In this document: positions 1 through 9,046 of the stretch, piece by piece | How the letters are laid out: the number at the start of each line of letters is the position of its first letter | Numbering within the stretch: the stretch's first letter is position 1 | NCBI GenBank assembly: GCA_963771305.1 | Contig: CAVYTS010000032.1 | Coordinates: 372,001-436,000, forward strand | DNA from: CAJCIT01 sp963771305 | Lineage (GTDB): Bacteria > Acidobacteriota > Terriglobia > Bryobacterales > Bryobacteraceae | Direction: 5' to 3' | DNA: 64,000 bases | Position numbers and translations under genes: made by a program | The notes under the pieces: generated by a model | What the model was told of the DNA's origin: nothing | Seen by the model: only the letters and a program-made list of their open reading frames with translations | The model's database searches: none

Positions 1-560
1 CGTCACGCCGGTTGCGTGGCCAGCGCTTCGGCATCGTGGGGGCGGGCCGCATTGGCACTGCAACGGCGCTACGGGCGAAAGCGTTCGGCTTTGCGGTTCA
101 GTTCTTCGATCCCTATGTTCCGAGCGGATACGAGAAGGCACTCGGGGTGGATCGCTGCCGAAGCCTGAACGATTTGCTGAGCACGTCGGATGTCGTCTCA
201 CTGCATTGCCCGCTGTCGGAAGAGACGCGGGGCCTGATCGGGTGGGCGGAACTGGAGCAGATGAAGCGCGGCTCGTTCCTTATCAACACGGCCCGTGGGC
301 CGGTGGTTCGTGAAGCGGACCTGCTTGCGGCTTTACGGTCGGGCCATCTGGGCGGCGTCGCGCTCGATGTGGTGGAGAGAGAGCCTGCCTTCGATGCAGA
401 ACTGCTTCAGTTTACGAATTGCCTGTTGACGCCGCACATCGCGTTCTACTCGCAGCAAGCCATCGTCGACTTGCGAACCAGCTCCGCTCAAAACATCGCG
501 GACACACTAAGGGGTGGTTCGCCGGTGAACGTCGTCAACCATGTCACGCCGAAAAGCTGA
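1..560 (+). CDS. D-isomer-specific 2-hydroxyacid dehydrogenase, C-terminal part (5' end outside window)
   Basis: The reading frame is open from the first bases, so the true start lies upstream. The visible part has the Rossmann fingerprint GIVGAGRIG at its beginning. It continues through SLHCPLSEETRGLIG and LINTARGPVVRE to the C-terminal LTPHIAFYS, which carries the catalytic His of this family. These are the NAD-binding and catalytic-lid segments of phosphoglycerate/glyoxylate/hydroxypyruvate-reductase-like enzymes, which interconvert 2-hydroxy and 2-oxo acids. The missing part should be the roughly 130-residue substrate-domain half. It lies at the head of a plus-strand group of sugar-acid metabolism genes, which suggests a sugar-derived acid as substrate (inference). 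The exact substrate cannot be told from this fragment. Confidence 0.88.
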   Translation, partial: SRRLRGQRFGIVGAGRIGTATALRAKAFGFAVQFFDPYVPSGYEKALGVDRCRSLNDLLSTSDVVSLHCPLSEETRGLIGWAELEQMKRGSFLINTARGPVVREADLLAALRSGHLGGVALDVVEREPAFDAELLQFTNCLLTPHIAFYSQQAIVDLRTSSAQNIADTLRGGSPVNVVNHVTPKS

Positions 561-591
561 TCCTTCGAGGCATGATCTAATTTCTAGACGG

Positions 592-634
592 GCTGCTGAA
601 AAAGGCTTTCACAGCCTGAAGGCTGTGCCACGAA
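592..634. repeat. dispersed intergenic hairpin repeat, copy 1
   Basis: A sequence starting GCTGAAAAAGGCTTTCACAG and ending GCTGTGCCACGAAT contains the stem CACAGCC/GGCTGTG with a four-base loop. A close copy lies at 5518-5560. Both copies are within about 35 bases after the stop codon of a plus-strand gene, so a 3'-end role is possible. Confidence 0.6.
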
Positions 635-724
635 TGGCCGCTAATCGATAACAGGTGGCACAGGCTTTAGACGTTGCTGAGGAAAGGCCGAAATCCGCTT
701 GCTTTACGAGTCTGCGTGAAAACT

Positions 725-860
725 CTAGGACAACGTGACGAGTCGACTGTAGCGCATCTAGGGACAGGCGCTCTGTCCCGCGGGGCTCTGTCCCGGTCGG
801 CCTTGTCGTGGGTCTGCTAGCTGACGCGCGGTTCAGTGCTGGAGTTTTCACGCAAACACG
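725..860. repeat. long dispersed intergenic repeat, copy 1
   Basis: This stretch shares several long blocks with 49840-50075: ACGAGTCGAC, GGGACAGGCG, CTCTGTCC, TCCCGGTCGGCCTTGTCGTG and CTGACGCGCGGTTC. Short versions of the last block recur at 41449, 43114 and 53477. It holds no gene and fills most of the 561-924 gap. Confidence 0.6.
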
Positions 861-924
861 TAGGCACAGTTCAGAGTGAAGGCGCGGCGAGCAAATTGTG
901 GAAAGAGTGTGGGAGGGATCAACG

Positions 925-1704
925 ATGGCTGGCAGTGACGCAATGAATGATGCAAGAAAACTCGCGGGAAAAACCGCACTCATAACCGGAGCGAGCAAGG
1001 GACTAGGCAAAGCGATGGCGATGGCCTTGGCAGGCGCAGGCGCACGCATCGCGTTGGTGGCCCGAGATGCCGGCAAGCTGGATACGGTAAAGGCCGAGAT
1101 TGCGGACGCGGGCGGTTCGGCCAGCGTGTTTATAGCAGACGTCAGCCAGGAACAGAGTGTCAGGCAGCTGGAAGCGGAGGTGGCCGCGCAGCTCGGAAGC
1201 GTTCAGATTCTCATCAACAACGCCGGTATGAACATTCGCAAGAACCTCATCGACTTCACGCTGGACGAGTGGCGCACGGTTCTCGACACGAACCTGACCA
1301 GCGTCTTCCTGATGTGCCGCGCGTTTGTGCCGCACATGAAAGGCGCCGGCTATGGACGCATCATCAACATGAGTTCCATCATGAGCCACGTTTCTCTACC
1401 CGGCCGAAGCGCCTATTCCTCCAGCAAGACCGCCCTGCTGGGATTGATTCGTGCGCTCGCCCAGGAGCTTGCGGCCGACGGCATTACTGTCAACGGCATT
1501 AGCCCCGGCCCGTTTGGCACGGAAATGAATATCCCGGTGATGCAGAATCCGGAAACGAACGCCCAGTTCATGGCGAGCATTCCCCTGGGGCGGTGGGGAC
1601 GCGTCGAAGAGGTAGGCGCGCTAGCGCTCTATCTCTGTTCCGATGATGCAGGCTTCATCACCGGCACGGACATTGTCATCGACGGCGGCTGGTGTGCGAA
1701 ATGA
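925..1704 (+). CDS. SDR-family oxidoreductase (3-oxoacyl-ACP reductase / gluconate 5-dehydrogenase type)
   Basis: This is a 259-residue classical short-chain dehydrogenase/reductase. It has the cofactor motif TGASKGLG near the N terminus, then NNAG, a catalytic Ser in MSSIMSH, the YSSSK Tyr/Lys pair, and a C-terminal FITGTDIVIDGGW segment typical of the family. The ATG at 925 is preferred to the upstream GTG at 898 because GGGAGG lies just before it and the Rossmann strand follows at the usual distance. Classical SDRs oxidise or reduce hydroxyl/keto groups with NAD(P)H. In this operon, between a hydroxyacid dehydrogenase and an anion/sugar-acid transporter, a sugar or sugar-acid substrate such as a keto-gluconate is more likely than fatty-acid synthesis (inference). 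Confidence 0.88.
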   Translation: MAGSDAMNDARKLAGKTALITGASKGLGKAMAMALAGAGARIALVARDAGKLDTVKAEIADAGGSASVFIADVSQEQSVRQLEAEVAAQLGSVQILINNAGMNIRKNLIDFTLDEWRTVLDTNLTSVFLMCRAFVPHMKGAGYGRIINMSSIMSHVSLPGRSAYSSSKTALLGLIRALAQELAADGITVNGISPGPFGTEMNIPVMQNPETNAQFMASIPLGRWGRVEEVGALALYLCSDDAGFITGTDIVIDGGWCAK

Positions 1705-1740
1705 CGGGCTGCGTCGCATCTTTTTCCGGCAGAAGGCAAT

Positions 1741-3045
1741 ATGCCGCAGATTAGCCCGCCACTGAGCGCCTTCGACAGGGCTGTCTATAGCAAAGTAATT
1801 CGCAGGCTGATCCCGTTTCTGTTTCTCTGCTACGTCTTCGCCTATATAGACCGGGTCAACGTCGGGTTCGCGAAACTGCAAATGCAGCAGGACTTGGGAA
1901 TGAGCGACACGGTGTATGGAACGGGCGCGGGCATTTTCTTCGTAGGCTATTTCTTCTTCGAAATACCTTGCAACATGGCCCTGCAAAAAATCGGAGCCAA
2001 GTACTGGCTGGGGCCCATCATGATCGTCTGGGGCGTGGTGTCGGGCTGCACGATGTTCGTGAAGAGCGCCAACGAGTTTTATGCGATTCGATTCCTGCTC
2101 GGATTGGTTGAATCGGGGTTCTTTCCTGGTGTCATTCTCTATCTCACGTTCTGGTTTCCACGCCAGTACCGGGCCAAGATGGTCGCCGCGTTCATGACGG
2201 CGGTGCCTCTCTCCGGGGTCATTGGTGGTCCGATTTCCGGTTGGCTCCTGGGAAGAATGTCGGCGGTCGGCGGATTGCGCGGCTGGCAGTGGCTGTTCCT
2301 ATTTGAAGCGCTGCCTTCTATACTGGCGGGCTTGGCGACACTGCTGGTACTAGCGGACGGGCCAAGGAAGGCACGCTGGCTCAACGACGAGGAGAAATCG
2401 ATTCTGCTTAACAACCTGGAAGCGGAAGAGGCCGAAAAACGGTCGGAGGGCCATAGTCATCACACGCTGGCCGATGCATTTCGCAGCCCCAAGGTGTGGC
2501 TGTTGTGTTTCGTCTACTTCGGCTTCGTGATGGGCAACTACGGGGTCAGCCTCTGGCTGCCGCAGATCGTCAAAGAGACGCTCACCAAAGATCCCTGGTA
2601 TATCGGCTTGTTAACCACCATCCCGTGGACTATTGCGGCGGTGGTTATGGTGATGGTTGGACGTCATTCGGACCGGACGGGCGAGCGCCGTTGGCACATC
2701 GCGTTGTCGGCCTTGGTGGGAGCCGTGGCATTCGCCGTTTCGTCTCTGCCAGGTATATCGGGATCGCTGGGATTCCTGGCGCTCACAATTGCTACCGCCG
2801 GGATTTTGGCTGCTACATCTACTTTCTGGTCGATGCCCACTGGTATTCTTTCGGGCACGGCTGCTTCGGTCGGAATCGCCTGGATCAACTCACTCGGTAA
2901 CCTTGCGGGCTTCGTAAGCCCCTTTATGGTGGGTAGGATTCGCGATGCGACGCACAGCATGACGCTGGCTCTCTTGATGCTGTCGTTCTTCGCCCTGACG
3001 TCGGCGGTGGTAACGGTGACATGCTTCTCGCGACAAACGAAATAG
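1741..3045 (+). CDS. MFS transporter, anion:cation symporter (hexuronate/phthalate-like) family
   Basis: A 434-residue protein with about 12 hydrophobic segments. The N-terminal signature AYIDRVNVGFAKLQMQ, followed by GAGIFFVGYFFFEIPCN, is characteristic of ACS-family permeases (glucarate, galactonate, hexuronate and phthalate transporters). It sits in the inner membrane and imports organic anions, usually with protons. A hydrophilic central loop near residues 215-240 (EAEEAEKRSEGHSHH) separates the two six-helix halves. It starts 36 bases after the SDR stop and is followed by two sugar-modifying enzymes, so it is probably the uptake system of the operon. Its substrate cannot be read from sequence alone. 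Confidence 0.9.
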   Translation: MPQISPPLSAFDRAVYSKVIRRLIPFLFLCYVFAYIDRVNVGFAKLQMQQDLGMSDTVYGTGAGIFFVGYFFFEIPCNMALQKIGAKYWLGPIMIVWGVVSGCTMFVKSANEFYAIRFLLGLVESGFFPGVILYLTFWFPRQYRAKMVAAFMTAVPLSGVIGGPISGWLLGRMSAVGGLRGWQWLFLFEALPSILAGLATLLVLADGPRKARWLNDEEKSILLNNLEAEEAEKRSEGHSHHTLADAFRSPKVWLLCFVYFGFVMGNYGVSLWLPQIVKETLTKDPWYIGLLTTIPWTIAAVVMVMVGRHSDRTGERRWHIALSALVGAVAFAVSSLPGISGSLGFLALTIATAGILAATSTFWSMPTGILSGTAASVGIAWINSLGNLAGFVSPFMVGRIRDATHSMTLALLMLSFFALTSAVVTVTCFSRQTK

Positions 3046-3100
3046 GACCGGCAACGCCGAACGATTCGACATATGATGGAGCGATCTCGCAACGCAACTC

Positions 3101-4483
3101 ATGGAAACAGACAACCCAATTAGCACTTCGCCCGTGCCGAAGATGACGCGCCGCAGCGCGGTGAGCCTTACTGCGATTGCGGCCGCCTCATACTCCAGGC
3201 TGCTCGGCGCCAATGACCGCGTCCAGGTCGGCTTCATCGGCTACGGACTGATTGGCGGCCAGCACGTCCATGACTTTAAGAATCAAACTGACGTTGACAT
3301 GGCGGCGATGTGCGATGCCTACCAGCCGCGGCTTGAACAAGGCGTGGCGGCTTGTGGCGGAAAGGCCAAGGCCTATTCCGACTTCCGGAAGCTGATTGAC
3401 GACAAGGATCTGCAGGCGGTGGTGGTCTGCACCCCCGATCATTGGCATGCGCTGATGACAATGATGGCATGTGCGTCAGGCAAAGACGTGTATGTCGAGA
3501 AGCCGCTGACCGTCTTCCAGAAGGAAGGCCGGTGGATGATCAATGTGGCCCGCCGCTACAACCGTGTGGTGCAGGTAGGAACGCAGCAGCGATCCGGTCT
3601 ACACTATCAGAAAGCCAAGCAGTTGCTCGAAGCGGGATATATCGGCGAGGTCATGAGCGTCCGCGCCGCATCGTTCCGCAACATTATGCCGGGCTTCGGC
3701 TCGCCTCCGGATTCAGCGCCGCCCAACGACTTCGCTTACGACATGTGGCTGGGACCGGCGCCGAAGCGTCCCTACAACAAAATGCGCGGCATCTACCATT
3801 TCCGGTGGTTTTGGGATTACTCCGGCGGGCAGATGACGAACCTGGGTGCACACGAACTCGACATTGCGCAGTGGGTCATGAAGGTGAAGGGCCCGCAGGC
3901 GGTTTCTTCCAGCGGGGGACGACTGGTTCTGAAGAGTCTTGGTGATACACCCGACACGCAGGACGCCGTATTTGAATACCCGGGATTCACGGCGGTCTAC
4001 TCCATTCGCGAGGCGAGCGCCGGGCGGCGTGCGGGGGTTGGTCTCGAGTTCTTCGGAACGAAGGGCAGCCTGGTTATTGGCCGCGCCGGATTTGAAGTGA
4101 TACCCGACATGAAGAGCAGCCCCCACAATGCGATCCCGGTGTTTCAAGGGCATCCCACCGGCGGACCGGAACGCCAGGCCATCAAACCCGAACCGTGGAT
4201 GGAAGCGATGAAGGAACCCGGTTCGAGCAATCAACAGTTCGACCTTCATGCGCGCAACTTCCTGGATTGCGTGAAGACTCGGGAACGGCCGATCTCCGAC
4301 ATCGAGGGCGGCCATCAGGTCACCACGACTTGTCACCTGGCAAACATCTCCTTCCGCACGGGCCGCAAGATCCACTGGGATGCCGAAAAGGAAGAGATCA
4401 TCGGCGATGCCGAAGCGTCCGCTATGCTGGTACGCCCCTATCGCAAGCCTTGGGATGATGTGCTGAAAGGGCTGATTTCATGA
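3101..4483 (+). CDS. Gfo/Idh/MocA-family oxidoreductase with Tat-like leader
   Basis: A 460-residue dinucleotide-dependent sugar oxidoreductase. The leader contains a twin-arginine-like MTRRSAVSLTAIAAASYS before the Rossmann motif GFIGYGLIGG. The family motif VEKPLT, with its catalytic-site Lys, lies near residue 132, and a long C-terminal substrate domain follows. Enzymes of this family oxidise or epimerise sugars, cyclitols or their derivatives; exported members with Tat leaders are frequent in Acidobacteriota and Planctomycetes. It overlaps the next gene by four bases (ATGA), showing translational coupling with the TIM-barrel isomerase, which also has an RR leader. The pair probably acts on the same sugar outside the cytoplasm (inference). 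Confidence 0.9.
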   Translation: METDNPISTSPVPKMTRRSAVSLTAIAAASYSRLLGANDRVQVGFIGYGLIGGQHVHDFKNQTDVDMAAMCDAYQPRLEQGVAACGGKAKAYSDFRKLIDDKDLQAVVVCTPDHWHALMTMMACASGKDVYVEKPLTVFQKEGRWMINVARRYNRVVQVGTQQRSGLHYQKAKQLLEAGYIGEVMSVRAASFRNIMPGFGSPPDSAPPNDFAYDMWLGPAPKRPYNKMRGIYHFRWFWDYSGGQMTNLGAHELDIAQWVMKVKGPQAVSSSGGRLVLKSLGDTPDTQDAVFEYPGFTAVYSIREASAGRRAGVGLEFFGTKGSLVIGRAGFEVIPDMKSSPHNAIPVFQGHPTGGPERQAIKPEPWMEAMKEPGSSNQQFDLHARNFLDCVKTRERPISDIEGGHQVTTTCHLANISFRTGRKIHWDAEKEEIIGDAEASAMLVRPYRKPWDDVLKGLIS

Positions 4484-5502
4484 CCCGGCGCGCCTTTTTT
4501 CAAGCGGCCGCCGCCCCGCTCGCAGTTGCGCCGCTTCTCCGTAGCCGCCAGGGCAACGCCGGCGGGACGCCCACCAAGATGGGCATCGCCTGGACATCCT
4601 ACATGAGTTACTGGCGCCCCAAGGATGCCAATCTTCTGCTGGAGCGCTGTCATGAACTCGGTGCGGCGGGAGTCCAGACTACACTGAACGGTGATCTCGG
4701 AAAGTTCCGCGCGCGTGCCGAGCAACTCGGCATGTATGTGGAAGGGATGGTGCCGCTGCCGAAGGACGGAGACACGGCAGCCTTCGAACACGCCCTGCAG
4801 GGCGCCAAGGAAGCCGGCGCCACGGCCCTGCGAGCAGGTTACCTGAGCGGCCGGCGCTATGAGACGTTCTCGACGCTGGCCGACTGGCGGGGCTTCGTCA
4901 CGGCAGCTCACGAGTCCATTGAGGCGGCGCTCCCACTGCTCGACAAATACAAAATCCCGCTCGGAATCGAGAATCACAAAGACTGGACCGCCGATGAGCA
5001 CCTGGCGCTCATGAAGAAGTATTCGAATGAGTACCTGGGCGTCTGTCTGGATTTTGGCAACAACATCTCCCTGCTTGACGATCCGATGGATGTGGCCGTG
5101 AAACTGGCGCCGTACACGGTAACTACACATCTGAAAGACATGGCTGTGGGCCCGCATGCCACCGGCTTCGTGATGGCTGAAATGCCGCTCGGCCAGGGTT
5201 TCCTGGATCTGGCGAAGATGATTTCGTTGGTCCAACAGGCGCGGCCGGCAACCCATCTGACGCTCGAGATGATCACGCGCGAACCGCTGGTGATTCCCTG
5301 CCTGACGGACAAGTACTGGGTCACGTTCCCCGAACGGAATGGCGCTTATCTGGCGCGAACGCTCACGTTGGTGAACAAAGAAACCGGACACGGAAAACCA
5401 CTTCCTAATCTCGCCCCGCTCTCAGCGGAGGAGCGACTCAAGCGAGAGGACGAGAATGTGAAGCTGTCTCTCGACTACGCCCGCGAGACCCTTCACGTCT
5501 AG
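4480..5502 (+). CDS. sugar phosphate isomerase/epimerase (xylose-isomerase-like TIM barrel), exported
   Basis: A 340-residue protein beginning MTRRAFFQAAAAPLAVAPLL, a short Tat-type leader. The remainder is an AP-endonuclease-2/xylose-isomerase-like TIM barrel. Metal-ligand-type residues are visible in GIENHKDW, GVCLDFGNN, TTHLKDM and a late Glu in LTLEM. Members isomerise or epimerise sugars using a divalent metal. The start overlaps the stop of the upstream Gfo/Idh/MocA gene (ATGA), and the two share the same kind of leader. It is the last gene of the operon; a dispersed hairpin repeat follows at 5518. The natural substrate is unknown. Confidence 0.87.
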   Translation: MTRRAFFQAAAAPLAVAPLLRSRQGNAGGTPTKMGIAWTSYMSYWRPKDANLLLERCHELGAAGVQTTLNGDLGKFRARAEQLGMYVEGMVPLPKDGDTAAFEHALQGAKEAGATALRAGYLSGRRYETFSTLADWRGFVTAAHESIEAALPLLDKYKIPLGIENHKDWTADEHLALMKKYSNEYLGVCLDFGNNISLLDDPMDVAVKLAPYTVTTHLKDMAVGPHATGFVMAEMPLGQGFLDLAKMISLVQQARPATHLTLEMITREPLVIPCLTDKYWVTFPERNGAYLARTLTLVNKETGHGKPLPNLAPLSAEERLKREDENVKLSLDYARETLHV

Positions 5503-5517
5503 CTACTGCGGCCGAGG

Positions 5518-5560
5518 TTGCTGAAGAAGGCTCTCACAGGCTATTAGCTGTGCCACGAAT
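5518..5560. repeat. dispersed intergenic hairpin repeat, copy 2
   Basis: Second copy of the element at 592-634: it begins TTGCTGAAGAAGGCTCTCAC and ends GCTGTGCCACGAAT. The arm is changed here (CACAG/CTGTG with a longer loop). It starts 15 bases after the operon's final stop codon. Confidence 0.6.
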
Positions 5561-5595
5561 TGCGTTAGACTTGCCTAACAGGCGTCATCGCGAAC

Positions 5596-8440
5596 ATGCA
5601 GTCTGAGCGCTGGAAGCAAGTCGAAGCCTTGTTCGAGGCTGCCCAGCAGCAGCCCGTCGAACAACGCGGTGAGTTTCTGCGGCAAGCGTGCGGCGCGGAC
5701 GAGGAGCTTCGCGCCGAGGTCGAGTCGCTACTTAAAGCCGCTGAATCTCGCGACCCTCTGCTCGATGGTTCGCCGCTTTCTTCGATCGCCGAACGCCCGC
5801 CCGCACTGAAGCCCGGCGATAAGCTTGGCAATTTCGAGATTGTGGCGATGATCGGCCGCGGCGGTATGGGCGAGGTATATCGCGGACGCGATCTTCGGCT
5901 GAAGCGCGAGGTCGCCATCAAAACGCTGCCGTCCGGTTTTGCCGCCGACCGCGACCGCGTCGCCCGCTTCGAGCGCGAGGCGCGAGCCGCCAGCGCGCTG
6001 AACCATCCGAATATCGTCAGCGTCCACGACATCGGCGCTGATGGCGGAGTATCGTTTATCGTCTCTGAACTCGTGGACGGCGAGACGCTTCGCGAGTCAT
6101 CCAGCGCGGGCCGCTCCCTCTGCGAAAGTTGATCGAAGTGAGCACGCAAATCTGCGATGGTCTCGCCGCCGCTCACACCGCCGGAGTGACCCATCGCGAT
6201 TTGAGGCCCGGCAACATCATGCTGACCCGCGACGGGCGCGTAAAGATCCTCGACTTTGGGCTGGCGAGGCAAGATCGCGCTCATGGAGAGGACAGCACAA
6301 CGATAGAGGCCAGCCATCCGGGCGTGATACTCGGCACTCCCGGCTACATGTCTCCCGAGCAGGTGCGAGGCGATGCGACCGATGCCCGCTCCGACATTTT
6401 TAGCCTGGGCGTGATTCTATATGAGATGGCATCTGGCAAACGCGCCTTCACTGGCGGATCCTCGGTTGAGGTGATGAATTCGATCCTCAAGGACGAGCCG
6501 CCAGAGTTACCGCCCGCCTCGCCGCCTGCACTAGATCGGATCGTGCGCCGGTGTATCGAGAAGCAGCCGGAGCGTAGATTCCAGTCGGCAGCGGACCTCG
6601 GGTTCGCGCTGAGATCGATGTCGTCGTCGCCCCAGGGCGAATGGCGACTCAAGCGCAGGCCATGGCTGAAATGGGCGGCAGTGCTGGCAATCTGTATGAT
6701 TTCGGGCGCTGTTTATTGGTTCGGCGTGCGTCCTCGCAGGCCCTCCTCGCCGACAACGTACGCATTACTGCGTCTGACGTACAGCCCGGGGCTCACTGCG
6801 GACGTTGCCGTTTCTCCCGACGGCAAGCTGATGGCCTACGTCAGAGATGGCGACATCTGGGTCCAGCAGGTCGACGGCAGCGTCCCGATTCGGATCACAA
6901 ACGATCCTGAAGGCAACAGCGACCCGGCGTTTTCTCAGGACGGAAGAGAGGTCGCTTTTAGGGCTGAGCGCGAGGGCGGTGGCGTCTATATCGCGCCAGC
7001 GCTCGGAGGCGAGGCCCGGGAGTTAGTGCCCGAGGGTCGCCGCCCACGCTTCTCCCCGGATGGGCGCTGGTTGATGTACCTGGTTCGCCCAAACACGTTT
7101 GCCGACATGAGGGACGCGAGACTATTTGTTCGGCCGATTTCGGGCGGGACCCCCACCCAGATCGGCGCCGGGTGCGGAGTGGCGGAGGAGACACCGGTCT
7201 GGTCACCCGAGGGGAGCCGGATCCTGTTCGGTGGGCAGTGCCCCAATGACGCTTTAGCACCTGGGTTTCCACTGTTGACGGAAAGTCCGTGAAGTGCTGT
7301 CACAGACTCTATGCGGTTAGGGTCGACCAATGGATCGGTACCCCCCCACGCCTTCTCTCTCGGCGCAGGTATGGCCGCGAAGATGCGAATTACATAACGG
7401 CCGTGCCGGTTTCCGAGGATGGCACCAAGATCACCGGGCCCGACCAAAAACTGGCCTCAGTGACGGACTCCGTGGACCGCATCTCTGCAGCCATGGACGG
7501 GCGGGTGGTCGTCTCGGTCTCTGCAAACAGGCAGCATCTCTGGCGTCTCCCGCTTGACGAGAAGGGTCACGCCGCTGGAGAGGCGAAACAGCTCACGGAC
7601 GGTCCGTCAAGCGAGTTATGCCCTTCGCTATCGAGGGACGGCGGGAAGCTGGCCTTCATTTCGATGCGGGGGGTTCTACACAGGCCCTTCTCTAGAGATC
7701 TCTCCACCGGAAGGGACAAGGAGCTTACGACTGACGGAGATAGCTACGGCAACGCCGTTTTCGGCGCCGTTGGAAAAGGAATCGCATTCGCACGGTCCGC
7801 CGCCTATCAGAAAGCCTCCATCTACTACGTGCCTCTTTCCGGCGGCCTCCCGAGAAAGATTTGGGATAAGTCGCCCTGGTCTTCGTCATGGGACTGGTCG
7901 CCCGACGGTAAGACCCTGTTGATCTACACGCGAGAGGATTTTAGTAAACCCTTGAAGGGCTTTATTCGGCAACTGGATCTCGACACGTCATCGACAACGA
8001 CGTTCCTGGACGACCCCGAATTGAACTTGTGGGAGGGGAACTTCTCGCACGACGGCCGCTGGGTTACATTCAACGCCGTAACGAAGGATGGGAAGACCTC
8101 CCGCATTTTCGTTGCGCCATTTCGCAAGGCACTTGTGCCGCGGAGCGAGTGGATTCCGATCACTCAAGGCAAGTGGGACGACAAACCCCGATTCTCGTCT
8201 GGCGACAAGCTAATCTTCTTTCTGCAGGGACTGGATGGCCCCCGCAGCCTCAGGGCGCAAAAGCTCAGAGGGGAAATGCGGCCGGAGGGCGAGCCCCTCC
8301 AGCTATATCCCCCGGGCAACAGCCAACGCTCCGACATCGCGTGGGACGAAATCGGCGCGGGCCCCGGTCTGATCATGTTTTCTCGATCCGAGGTAACTGG
8401 CAACATCGAGCTGCTGGAGCCGGTGAAGAGCGCAAAGTGA
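5596..8440 (+). pseudogene. Ser/Thr protein kinase with C-terminal TolB/WD40-like propeller, two frame breaks
   Basis: Three consecutive frames together give about 945 residues of one protein. Segment 5596-6132 holds an N-terminal sigma-factor-like/kinase leader, the glycine loop IGRGGMGEVY and the VAIK lysine. Segment 6129-7292 resumes with THRDLRPGNIM, DFG, the GTPGYMSPEQ activation segment, the rest of the C lobe, a single membrane helix (WAAVLAICMISGAVYWFGV) and propeller repeats such as SPDGKLMAYVRDGDIWVQQ. Segment 7289-8440 carries the remaining propeller. The first break is near 6096 (GETLRE should run into VIQRGPLPLRKLIEV) and the second near 7258 (WVSTVDGKSVK is in the new frame). 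Each is equivalent to a one-base deletion. The catalytic loop has HRDLR instead of the usual HRDLK. Such kinases are membrane proteins with an extracytoplasmic sensor. True loss of function and sequence error cannot be separated here. Confidence 0.85.
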
Positions 8441-8535
8441 GGCGCACGATCGGGTTGCTTGTGTACTGTTTCCCAGTGGGGCGCAGGTGTGGGCAGACGT
8501 CCAGCAACTCGAGTCGGTGGAAGTCGCACGAAACG

Positions 8536-8868
8536 CTAGCGAGCCTTGGCCATCGCTTCGCAGAGGATGAAGTTGATGCGGGTCGAATAGCCCTCACCAT
8601 ACTTCTTGAGGCAGTCGACGACATCGCGGTCCAGCCGGACCGCGACTAAAACCTTGGGTGCTGGCCGGAATCCCGCCAACTGTTCAACGGTCAGTTCGGG
8701 CAGGTCGGAATAATCGATACCGGCATCGTCGCCGGCGGCCTGACGCTTCGCCACGCGAGCCAGAAGCGCCTTCTGCTTCTTACTGGCCGGCTTGCTGAAG
8801 ATAGATTCGGCGCTCACGGTTGTTTGCGGCGCATGCCGAGATGATGCGGATGGTTTCTTCTTCACCAT
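8536..8868 (-). CDS. BrnA-like antitoxin (DUF4415 type)
   Basis: The C-terminal half, with VAVRLDRDVVDCLKKYGEGY followed by STRIN, is the ribbon-helix-helix DNA-binding segment of BrnA/DUF4415 antitoxins. An acidic GIDYSDLPELT stretch precedes it, as in BrnA. BrnA neutralises the RNase toxin BrnT and represses the brnTA operon. The ATG at 8868 gives 110 residues, but this start lies deep inside the upstream gene. A GTG at 8817 would give a 93-residue protein that overlaps the toxin remnant only slightly and begins nearer to known BrnA proteins, so it may be the real start. The toxin partner survives only as a C-terminal scrap fused to another gene, so this antitoxin is probably orphaned. Confidence 0.72.
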   Translation of the reverse strand: MVKKKPSASSRHAPQTTVSAESIFSKPASKKQKALLARVAKRQAAGDDAGIDYSDLPELTVEQLAGFRPAPKVLVAVRLDRDVVDCLKKYGEGYSTRINFILCEAMAKAR

Positions 8869-9046
8869 GCTGATCCGCCAGAACCGCAGTAGCGTTTTCC
8901 CGGGAAGGCCTCAGAAAGAAATCGATGTCGGCCGTGAAACGAGGGCGTCCATGCCAGGCGACGGCGAAAGCTCCGACGACCAGATACTCAACTTTGTTCG
9001 AGTTGAGTAATTCGATAAACTCTTTCAAATCTTTGTTCAGCCGCAT
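8780..9046 (-). pseudogene. nucleotidyltransferase N terminus fused to BrnT toxin C terminus
   Basis: From the ATG at 9046 the first ~50 residues match the start of small nucleotidyltransferases: DLKEFIELLNSNKVEYLVVG, then HGRPRFTADIDFFL with the GxADIDF-type metal-binding acids. The last ~25 residues, EETIRIISACAANNRERRIY, instead match the C-terminal strand and helix of BrnT toxins (IRIISAR...ERR.Y). The junction lies near 8868-8885. The protein is only 88 residues, much shorter than a complete nucleotidyltransferase, and lacks the BrnT catalytic N terminus. The simplest reading is a deletion that joined two neighbouring toxin-type loci in frame. The gene overlaps the upstream small ORF by 59 bases and the BrnA-like ORF downstream. 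Confidence 0.7.

Noticed and set aside
609..1076. Minus-strand frame over the 5' gap and SDR start
   Set aside because: Antisense to a clear SDR gene and running through a dispersed repeat; low-complexity Ala/Ser/Arg composition.
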